Part shown: in pieces, positions 6,321 through 10,839 of the stretch
Numbering within the stretch: the stretch's first letter is position 1
Layout of the letters: each line of letters begins with the position of its first letter
Assembly (NCBI GenBank): GCA_964347835.1
Contig: CAYFZR010000017.1
Location: forward strand, 1-10,839
DNA: 10,839 nucleotides
Origin: CAYFZR01 sp964347835 [NCBI: uncultured archaeon]
GTDB lineage: Archaea > CAYFZR01
Direction: 5' to 3'
Program-made: the position numbers and the translations under genes
Notes under the pieces: generated by a model
The model's input: only the letters and a program-made list of their open reading frames with translations
Told to the model about the DNA's origin: nothing
The model's database searches: none

Positions 6321-6505
6321 TCTTTTCTCGAAGTTGAAGTCCAAATAGCATATTCCTCTTTGAATTCATCGAGGAGAAATTTCATCTTTTCATGCCAATT
6401 TTCAATTACTTTTGTTTTTAACCTCTATAAGATAAACGCTCCAAAGGGCTTGAATAATTTGGATGATGGCCTTTCTAGGCTTAAAAAAATCCTTAGCATC
6501 CTAAC

Positions 6506-6521
6506 ACCACTTATTAGTGGT
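6506..6521. promoter_or_regulatory. palindrome, possible operator of the sulfur operon
   Basis: ACCACT (6506-6511) and AGTGGT (6516-6521) form a perfect 6-bp inverted repeat around TATT. It ends 16 bases before the operon TATA box at 6538, where archaeal activators or repressors often bind. No regulator gene is adjacent, so the role is inferred from position only. Confidence 0.35.
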
Positions 6522-6537
6522 AAACTTTTCATAGTTG

Positions 6538-6547
6538 CTTATATATG
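6538..6547 (+). promoter_or_regulatory. TATA box of the five-gene sulfur operon
   Basis: CTTATATATG is the best TATA match upstream of the first gene. It predicts a start near 6570 and a leader of about 35 bases carrying a strong SD, GGAGGT at 6595-6600, four bases before the ATG at 6605. No other clear promoter is seen before 9180, consistent with a single transcript. Confidence 0.55.
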
Positions 6548-6604
6548 ATTCAGAAGGTAAAATTAATAAGGAGAATATAACGTGCTTATAATGTGGAGGT
6601 ATAA

Positions 6605-7477
6605 ATGAAGGTTCTATTAGAGTTGTTTACGGCCTCAAAATGTCGCGATTGCCCATATGCAAAAGAGATCATAGAAAAAGTAGTAGGCGAGATGCCAGAG
6701 GTAGAGTATGTAGAAATAAGCACCGATGTAGAAGAAGGAAAAATAAAAGCATTACAATACGGCGTTACTCGAACGCCATCTATAGCCATAGATAATAAAT
6801 TAGTGATAGAAGGCGTACCGAGCGAGGAGGAACTCATAGAAGAAATAAAACATGCAGTAGATGTTAGAAAAGCCTTTGAGGAAAAAGAAATATTTATAGA
6901 GCTTTTTAGAAACGTACCCCCAGGAAAGAGGTGTCAAACCCTAACTAAGAACATTTCTGAGGCTATTTGCGATAAAAAAGAAAATATCACGATAAAATTA
7001 CTTTCTTTTCCATCTCCTGAGGCTGAAAGGAGAGGGATAATCAAAGCTCCAGCTTCCATTTTCAATGGAAGGACAATAGAGGGAGTTTTATCTCCGGAAG
7101 AAGTTATAGAGATTATAGATGAGATTTTGGGTGGAAAGAAGAATAAAATTGGAATAATAATTACAAAACCTCCTTTTAATAACGAGAATATAGAAAGTGC
7201 CTTAATATTAGCAATAGACTTACTCAAAGAAGAAAATGGAACAGAAATCTTTCTTCTAAGCGATGGTGTCTGGACTGCAAAGAAAGGATCGCAGATCGAA
7301 CCGTTACTTAGAACCTTTTTGGAAAAAGGGGGCGAGATAATAGCAAGTGATCCTCATCTCAAAGCAAATGGCATAATTAAAGAAATGCTAGTGGAGAAAA
7401 TAAAAATCACGGAAAGACCTTACGACGATCTAGTTGATTTGATTATGGAGCAATGGGATAGAGTTTTGCTCTTTTAG
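6605..7477 (+). CDS. thioredoxin-thioredoxin-DsrE fusion protein
   Basis: A 290-residue protein with three domains. Residues 1-85 are a thioredoxin/glutaredoxin-like domain with the redox pair Cys13-Arg-Asp-Cys16 and the cis-proline motif RTPS (Pro58), like archaeal MTH895/glutaredoxin-type proteins. Residues about 95-178 form a second thioredoxin-like domain with only one cysteine (Cys110 in GKRCQT) and its own cis-proline (KAPAS, Pro149). Residues about 181-290 are a DsrE/DsrF-like domain (IGIIITKPPF, FLLSDGVWTAKKGSQ, GGEIIASDPHLKANGI, ending DRVLLF). The usual DsrE active-site cysteine position reads ASDPH, so this domain cannot itself carry persulfide. It is first in a five-gene sulfur-carrier operon. 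A likely role is to reduce or deliver disulfide/persulfide to the other subunits; this is inference. Confidence 0.85.
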   Translation: MKVLLELFTASKCRDCPYAKEIIEKVVGEMPEVEYVEISTDVEEGKIKALQYGVTRTPSIAIDNKLVIEGVPSEEELIEEIKHAVDVRKAFEEKEIFIELFRNVPPGKRCQTLTKNISEAICDKKENITIKLLSFPSPEAERRGIIKAPASIFNGRTIEGVLSPEEVIEIIDEILGGKKNKIGIIITKPPFNNENIESALILAIDLLKEENGTEIFLLSDGVWTAKKGSQIEPLLRTFLEKGGEIIASDPHLKANGIIKEMLVEKIKITERPYDDLVDLIMEQWDRVLLF

Positions 7478-7487
7478 GGTGAAGAAT

Positions 7488-8075
7488 ATGGATGAAATAA
7501 AACCTACTCATTCGATAGACGTTACGGGAAAGATGTGTCCTTATCCTCTAGTTATTACAAAAACCGAGATAGAAAGACTAAATCATGGAGATATCTTAGA
7601 GATAATCACTACAGATCCAGATGCCCCAAACAATATATCTGAATGGACAAAAGACCAGGGTCATGAAGTTTTAGGCATTGAAAAATCGGAAGAAGCGATA
7701 AGGATCTATTTGAAGAAAATGACGAAAACTTTAACAGTAGTACTAAATAGAGGCCCTTATATATCTGAATACACAGATGTAGCCCTAAATCTTACTCTAA
7801 AAGCCAGAGAGAAAGGATACAATGTAAATCTCTATCTTTACATAGATGGTGTTTGGGCCCCTCATAAAAAACAAAATCCAAAGGCTTTTCCAAACATCGA
7901 AGAGCATTTCAAAGAGATGATAGAAAAAGGAGTCAATATAAAAGTATGCGCGAGATGTGCAGAGGCGAGGGGGCTCACACAGGACGTTATCGTTGGAGAA
8001 TTGCCTCTTGTAGGACTTTATGATCTCATATATTGGCTAAAAGAGTCTCATCAATCTATAAGTTTTCCGGGGTGA
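7488..8075 (+). CDS. TusA-DsrE fusion sulfur carrier protein
   Basis: A 195-residue two-domain protein. The ATG at 7488 is chosen because GGGTGA (7477-7482) is an SD at correct spacing; the GTG at 7479 lies inside that SD. Residues 7-77 are a TusA/SirA domain with the persulfide-carrying motif CPYP (Cys17) and the following GDILEIITTDPDAPNNI. Residues 82-195 are a DsrE-type domain (VVLNRGPY, YLYIDGVWAPHKKQNP, VKVCARCAEARGL, ending in SISF). Its Cys154/Cys157 lie at the position of the DsrE/TusD active-site cysteine. It is the only one of the three related DsrE-fold domains here with cysteines at that place. Joining carrier and transferase in one chain would let sulfur pass within the protein. 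The stop overlaps the SD of the next gene, whose ATG is 4 bases on. Confidence 0.85.
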   Translation: MDEIKPTHSIDVTGKMCPYPLVITKTEIERLNHGDILEIITTDPDAPNNISEWTKDQGHEVLGIEKSEEAIRIYLKKMTKTLTVVLNRGPYISEYTDVALNLTLKAREKGYNVNLYLYIDGVWAPHKKQNPKAFPNIEEHFKEMIEKGVNIKVCARCAEARGLTQDVIVGELPLVGLYDLIYWLKESHQSISFPG

Positions 8076-8079
8076 AAAA

Positions 8080-8520
8080 ATGGAGGAAGAAGAATATTGT
8101 GATGAATGTGAGCCAGATTTGAGCACTATAGATTTGGATAAAATAGCGCCACCTACGAAGGATGTGCCTTCTTTGCTAATACTGATCACCCGTGGAACAT
8201 ATGGGTACATCGATGATGTCCTTGGCTCCATATACGTTGGGAATGCTGCTATTGCGAAACAACAGAAAGCTACCATAATCCTAATGGGTGACGGAGTGTA
8301 TTCTGCGGTAAAACATCAAAATCCAGAGGGCATACATTTACCAAATAACTTAGAAATCATATCGGATTTCCTCGAATTGCAAGGGACTTTGTATGTGTTG
8401 AAATCCTCTCTGGAGAAGAGGGGATTATCCCTCGAAGATTTGATAGATGGAGTAAAATTCATAGAAAATAAAGAACTCGTAAAGGAAATAGAGAATCACA
8501 ATCTAACATTAACGTTTTAA
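8080..8520 (+). CDS. DsrF/TusC-like protein lacking active-site cysteine
   Basis: A 146-residue DsrE/F-superfamily protein. The core shows LLILITRGTYGYIDD (32-46), IILMGDGVYSAVKHQNPEG (66-84) and GTLYVLKSSLEKRGL (102-116). The last block aligns with the active-site loop of the partner DsrE domain, but the cysteines are replaced (YVLKSS). This is the pattern of non-catalytic subunits such as TusC/DsrF. An acidic N-terminal extension of about 25 residues carries a CxxC pair (Cys7, Cys10) that could bind metal or take part in redox exchange. SD GGGGTGA is at 8069-8075. Its place directly after the TusA-DsrE fusion suggests it joins a hetero-oligomer with that protein and the DsrE end of the first operon gene. 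Confidence 0.8.
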   Translation: MEEEEYCDECEPDLSTIDLDKIAPPTKDVPSLLILITRGTYGYIDDVLGSIYVGNAAIAKQQKATIILMGDGVYSAVKHQNPEGIHLPNNLEIISDFLELQGTLYVLKSSLEKRGLSLEDLIDGVKFIENKELVKEIENHNLTLTF

Positions 8521-8529
8521 TGTGGTTCT

Positions 8530-8766
8530 ATGCCCAATACATTTTTTGTGGATGCAAAAGGACTCTTATGCCCAAAACCCCTTGTAGAGGCAAGAAAAAA
8601 ATTGATTAAGATGGATTATGGCGACATTCTTGAGATACTCATAGATCACGATATCTCTAGGAAGGAATTGCCCCTTGCAATGAAAGAATCTGGAAATACC
8701 GTCTTAGAAATATTAGATCTTCCAGAAGGTGGATGGAAAATCATTATTGAAAAAACAGGTGAGTAA
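8530..8766 (+). CDS. tusA: TusA-family sulfur carrier protein
   Basis: A 78-residue stand-alone TusA/SirA protein of normal family length. It has the DAKGLLCPKPLVEARKKL segment with persulfide-carrying Cys14 in the CPKP motif, followed by GDILEILIDHD and the C-terminal strand GGWKIIIEK. Proteins of this family accept sulfane sulfur as a cysteine persulfide and hand it to DsrE-type or other acceptors. It is the second TusA domain of the operon; the first is fused to DsrE. The SD is weak (GTGGTT before the ATG), so translation may be partly coupled to the gene ending 9 bases upstream. The TAA stop directly abuts the next gene's ATG. Confidence 0.9.
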   Translation: MPNTFFVDAKGLLCPKPLVEARKKLIKMDYGDILEILIDHDISRKELPLAMKESGNTVLEILDLPEGGWKIIIEKTGE

Positions 8767-9180
8767 ATGGCGAAAAAACTTACAATTATATGTTCTAGCA
8801 ATGATTTTGAGAGAGTCTATGCCGCATTCAACATAGCAAACGGCGCCGCATCATTCGGAATGGATGTAACAATATTCTTCACATTTTGGGGATTAGAGGC
8901 GATTAAGAAAGATGGACTTGAAAGCATATATCTTTCAAAAAAAGATTATCTCGGAATTGGAAGCAGATTTATGAAAAAGAAAATGAGGGAAAAAAACGTT
9001 CCACTCTTACAAGAGCAGTTTGATGATTTAAGAGAGCTTGGTGTTAAGCTAATCGCCTGCGATATGTCCATGGAAATAATGGGTATCAGCAAAGAAGATT
9101 TTGTCGATGGTGTAGAAGTAGCAGGCATCGGAACCTACATCAATGACGCTAAAGATTCGGAAGTTAATCTCTTCATATAA
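8767..9180 (+). CDS. DsrE2-type (DsrE/DsrF/DrsH-like) sulfur transfer protein
   Basis: A 137-residue protein of the DsrE2/DrsE_2 group. It shows KLTIICSSNDFERVYAAFNIANGAASFGMDVTIFFTFWGLEAIKK, with the FFTFWGL motif typical of the group, and LIACDMSMEIMGI (95-107) with Cys98 at the conserved active-site place. VEVAGIGTYINDA follows near the end. Known relatives are encoded next to tusA in sulfur-oxidising archaea and bacteria and take part in sulfane-sulfur transfer. Unlike DsrE2A proteins of sulfur oxidisers, no clear membrane segment is seen. The ATG directly follows the stop of tusA, with GGTGAG at 8759-8764 as SD. It is the last gene of the operon and is followed by T-rich DNA. Confidence 0.87.
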   Translation: MAKKLTIICSSNDFERVYAAFNIANGAASFGMDVTIFFTFWGLEAIKKDGLESIYLSKKDYLGIGSRFMKKKMREKNVPLLQEQFDDLRELGVKLIACDMSMEIMGISKEDFVDGVEVAGIGTYINDAKDSEVNLFI

Positions 9181-9204
9181 ATAAGCATAAATCTTTCTTA
9201 ATGT

Positions 9205-9218
9205 CTTTTTTTATTTTT
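9205..9218 (+). terminator. T-rich terminator of the sulfur operon
   Basis: Two T runs (T7 and T5, separated by single bases) begin 25 bases after the last stop codon. No hairpin precedes them, as is usual for archaeal oligo-T termination. Confidence 0.5.
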
Positions 9219-9262
9219 CAAGAACCCCAGAACCTTATGATTTTGTAAAGGGGACAAAGTTG

Positions 9263-9282
9263 ATGATAAAAGTATCATTTTT
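9263..9282 (+). terminator. hairpin plus T5, 83 bases after the sulfur operon
   Basis: ATGATA (9263-9268), loop AAAG, TATCAT (9273-9278), then T5 to 9282. It could be a second terminator for read-through from the operon or part of a small RNA. Confidence 0.3.
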
Positions 9283-9327
9283 GTGGCGCGCATAGATAAA
9301 ATACAGCAGATCTTCTGTAATGGTATA

Positions 9328-9357
9328 GACATGATAGGACAAAATCATGTCGCTTTT
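9328..9357 (+). terminator. 8-bp hairpin followed by T5
   Basis: GACATGAT (9328-9335) and ATCATGTC (9344-9351) are perfect complements around an 8-base loop. T5 at 9353-9357 follows almost at once. This is the most terminator-like structure in the gap, although no gene lies directly before it. Confidence 0.35.
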
Positions 9358-9613
9358 TCGAATTAATTATGTATAATTCTAATTGTAAGTTCTGAAAACC
9401 ATTTTTTAAATAAAATGGGACATTTATCTTATTAAAAACGAAAATAACAAAATCTAACTCTTTTATGATATTATTGTATTAAAATCTCAGTTGTTTTTAC
9501 ATTTATTATTTTAATCATATCTGTTGTTAAAATAACAAAATTGCTCAGATAAGTTAGATATACGATTTCTTCTATCTGAAATTAGTGGTGGCAGTGAATG
9601 TCCATTATTTCAG

Positions 9614-9619
9614 TTATAA
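9614..9619 (+). promoter_or_regulatory. TATA-like box before the 259-residue gene
   Basis: TTATAA is centred about 24 bases before the ATG at 9640. Start selection at the usual distance would give a leaderless mRNA, consistent with the poor SD in front of that ATG. Confidence 0.35.
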
Positions 9620-9639
9620 CACTAGATAGCGTGGTTTGA

Positions 9640-10419
9640 ATGGGTAAGAAAAATCTGAGCAAAGAAGAGTTAAAATTGATAGAAGATTTCGCAAACTGCT
9701 TTGATGTTGTAAAAAATATGCCAAAATTCTTGTATGCAAGATATCAACTGGGTAACTTAAAAGAAGAAACTAGACAAGTTGGAAAAGATCTTATCCACTA
9801 CCTATCTAATGACATGGATATTAAAAAGATAGAAGAAATAATTTCCAATTCAATAGAAGAGATTAAAATGAGAAGAGAGGATTTTGGACAGTATGAAGTC
9901 GCTCCTTACTTCAGGAAAAAAATGTTGTATTTTTTAATGAAAATCCATAGACAAGCGCTAGATACTGCTATACTTACAGTATTGGGTAAGAAAGGTATAT
10001 TAAAGATGCTTAAGGAAGAAGAAAAATCTATAAGAAGTAAAATATGGGCAGGCTTAGATTTAGATGTGTTTTCCATGCTTGGCGGTATTCAAATACTTGA
10101 CGAAGTTACATTTTCCGATGAGATAGTGGAGGAGATATCAAAAGAATGTGTCCAAACATTGTACTCACAGATAGAAAATGAGCAAGGAACAGACTCTCTC
10201 GTAAAAGAGGAGAAAGAAAGGTTATTGTGGTATATACTCAGTGTGTTTGACTTTAAACATAAAGTTGCTTATTACAATTTAGATAAAGATCTTTGGCGCT
10301 TCTTTACTATAATAGAGGCAGTAAGATTGCTTGATGTTAGTGGAGAGTTTGTACACGACTTGATAGAATTATCCGAATTAGTTGATAAGTTAGAAAAGAT
10401 AGAGAAAGTGATTACTTAG
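9640..10419 (+). CDS. hypothetical helical protein
   Basis: A 259-residue protein not recognised as any family. It is predicted almost wholly alpha-helical and soluble, with no signal peptide or membrane segment. Charged helices include LSKEELKLIEDFANCFDVVKNM, IKKIEEIISNSIEEIKMRREDF, an alternating hydrophobic helix YFRKKMLYFLMKIHRQALDTAILTVLG, and a C-terminal leucine-rich helix FVHDLIELSELVDKLEKIEKV that could form a coiled coil. Cysteines are few and not arranged in motifs. The ATG lies at the right distance from a TATA-like box; GTGGTTTGA before it is a weak SD. It stands alone between a long AT-rich gap and the converging J-domain gene. Its A+T-rich codon use resembles the neighbouring genes, so transfer is not evident. 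Confidence 0.7.
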   Translation: MGKKNLSKEELKLIEDFANCFDVVKNMPKFLYARYQLGNLKEETRQVGKDLIHYLSNDMDIKKIEEIISNSIEEIKMRREDFGQYEVAPYFRKKMLYFLMKIHRQALDTAILTVLGKKGILKMLKEEEKSIRSKIWAGLDLDVFSMLGGIQILDEVTFSDEIVEEISKECVQTLYSQIENEQGTDSLVKEEKERLLWYILSVFDFKHKVAYYNLDKDLWRFFTIIEAVRLLDVSGEFVHDLIELSELVDKLEKIEKVIT

Positions 10420-10436
10420 GTCCCTACGGCAAAAAA

Positions 10437-10742
10437 TTAAATTACCCAAAAGAAATTTTCTTTCCACCATTCCTCATATGATTTAGCCTTTTTGGAATCT
10501 TTGAAATCGGTATCTATATTTAAGAGGGTGTAGGTTTTATTGTTTCTCTTGTTTGTAAGGATTTCATATGCTTCCGTGATTGCCTTGAACTTCTCTTCTA
10601 AATGTCTGTCTCCTGGTCTTTTATCCGGGTGAAAGTCTTTTATCATGGATCTGTAAGCCTTTTTGATATCTGATTGATTAGCATTCCATGGAACATCCAA
10701 TATACGGCGGGCTTTTTTTTCGAGTTCTAATTCCCTGAACAT
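10437..10742 (-). CDS. small J-domain (DnaJ-like) protein
   Basis: A 101-residue protein consisting of a J domain and a short tail. Residues about 10-66 give the J-domain helices: EKKARRILDVPWNANQSDIKKAYRSMIKDF, the HPD loop (His38-Pro-Asp40) that stimulates Hsp70 ATPase, and KFKAITEAYEILTNK. The Gly/Phe region, zinc fingers and C-terminal substrate domains of full DnaJ are absent; a tail with EEWWKENFFWV follows. The ATG at 10742 is preferred to the one at 10769. A TATA-like box lies at 10771-10780, so a transcript starting 25 bases downstream would omit the earlier ATG, and GGGTGTC precedes the later one. No dnaK or grpE is adjacent, so it may be a dedicated co-chaperone or a J-like protein with another role. 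Confidence 0.8.
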   Translation of the reverse strand: MFRELELEKKARRILDVPWNANQSDIKKAYRSMIKDFHPDKRPGDRHLEEKFKAITEAYEILTNKRNNKTYTLLNIDTDFKDSKKAKSYEEWWKENFFWVI

Positions 10743-10770
10743 TAAGACACCCTTTGTGAAATACTGCATA

Positions 10771-10780
10771 TTTTTATATA
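10771..10780 (-). promoter_or_regulatory. TATA box of the J-domain gene
   Basis: On the minus strand this reads TATATAAAAA. A start about 25 bases downstream (near 10750) would place the mRNA 5' end between the two candidate ATGs and supports the shorter protein. Confidence 0.45.
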
Positions 10781-10839
10781 ATTCCTATAAAACATTTTTC
10801 ATAAGAAATTTTTTGTTGAGAGTGATTAAATTGGTCTTA

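Larger units (their letters stand above)
6321..6604. other. intergenic region between tRNA-Thr and the sulfur operon
   Basis: This 284-base stretch contains no convincing gene. It holds the tRNA terminator, a short minus-strand open stretch overlapping the tRNA 3' half (6302-6424), a palindrome (6506-6521), the operon TATA box (6538-6547) and the SD of the first operon gene (6595-6600). Confidence 0.6.
9181..9639. other. AT-rich non-coding region with several inverted repeats
   Basis: No gene is seen in these 459 bases. Apart from the terminator, the region holds hairpin ATGATA/TATCAT (9263-9278) followed by T5, an imperfect palindrome around AGATCT (9303-9318), hairpin GACATGAT/ATCATGTC (9328-9351) followed by T5, CCATTTT/AAAATGG (9399-9418), TTATTTTAA/TTAAAATAA (9506-9535), TCAGATA/TATCTGA (9545-9579) and CTGAAAT/ATTTCAG (9576-9613). 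The 13-base direct repeat AAAATAACAAAAT occurs at 9441 and 9529. No origin recognition box or CRISPR is visible. Confidence 0.6.

Noticed and set aside
6467-6475. GATGATGG as a C/D guide RNA C box
   Set aside because: It matches the C box imperfectly and no D box follows within a guide-sized distance.
6279-6548. 89-codon plus-strand open frame beginning in tRNA-Thr
   Set aside because: It starts inside the tRNA anticodon arm, lacks an SD and has no coding-like composition.
6605-9180. Part of a sulfur-oxidising heterodisulfide reductase-like (sHdr) locus
   Set aside because: No Hdr subunit, lipoate-binding protein or lipoate assembly gene is present on either side within the window; only carrier proteins are found.
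9260-9270. TTGATGA as a C box of a C/D guide RNA
   Set aside because: No CTGA D box lies at a suitable distance downstream, and the sequence is better explained as the left arm of a hairpin.
9181-9639. Replication origin or CRISPR array in the AT-rich gap
   Set aside because: The repeats are short and irregular, no regular spacer pattern exists, no origin recognition box is seen, and no Orc1/Cdc6 or Cas gene is nearby.
10831-10839. TTG start of another gene at the right edge
   Set aside because: A GAGAGTGAT sequence upstream is SD-like, but only three codons are visible, too few to support a call.

Overview
The window looks archaeal, most likely from a euryarchaeote of moderately low G+C content. 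It has ribosomal protein eS17 next to lysine/diaminopimelate genes, a KEOPS Kae1 subunit, a tRNA-Thr with U73 and no encoded CCA, a DUF5714 protein of the type common in methanogen genomes, TATA boxes about 25 bases upstream of several genes, SD sequences of the GGTGA/GGAGG type, and TTG starts. The exact lineage cannot be fixed from the sequence.

Layout. 1-918 (+): the 3' part of a DUF5714 gene overlapping a small winged-helix protein. 985-2199 (-): rps17e, a short remnant that looks like an internally deleted dapA, and dapB. In several methanogens these genes are neighbours; here the dapA position keeps only about 40 codons. 2200-2538 is a divergent intergenic region holding promoters and a GC-rich stem that may be a small RNA. 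2539-3522 (+): kae1 (t6A37 tRNA modification). 3523-3706 is a convergent gap with two inverted repeats. 3707-3997 (-): small membrane protein. 4051-5301 (+): GT-A glycosyltransferase resembling glucosyl-/mannosyl-3-phosphoglycerate synthases. 5315-5872 (-): class I methyltransferase. 5935-6198 (+): small helical protein of unknown function. 6248-6320 (+): tRNA-Thr(GGU).

6605-9180 (+) is the most distinctive part: five tightly packed genes made only of sulfur-carrier and redox domains. They encode thioredoxin-thioredoxin-DsrE, TusA-DsrE, a DsrF-like protein, a second TusA, and a DsrE2-type protein. Of three related DsrE-fold domains only one keeps cysteines at the expected active-site position. 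This resembles the division of labour in the TusBCD/DsrEFH hexamer, so the operon probably encodes a persulfide relay. Its donor and acceptor are not in the window. A palindrome just upstream of the operon TATA box may be an operator.

9181-9639 is AT-rich and non-coding, with several perfect inverted repeats, two of them followed by T tracts. 9640-10419 (+) encodes an unrecognised helical protein. 10437-10742 (-) encodes a small stand-alone J-domain protein.
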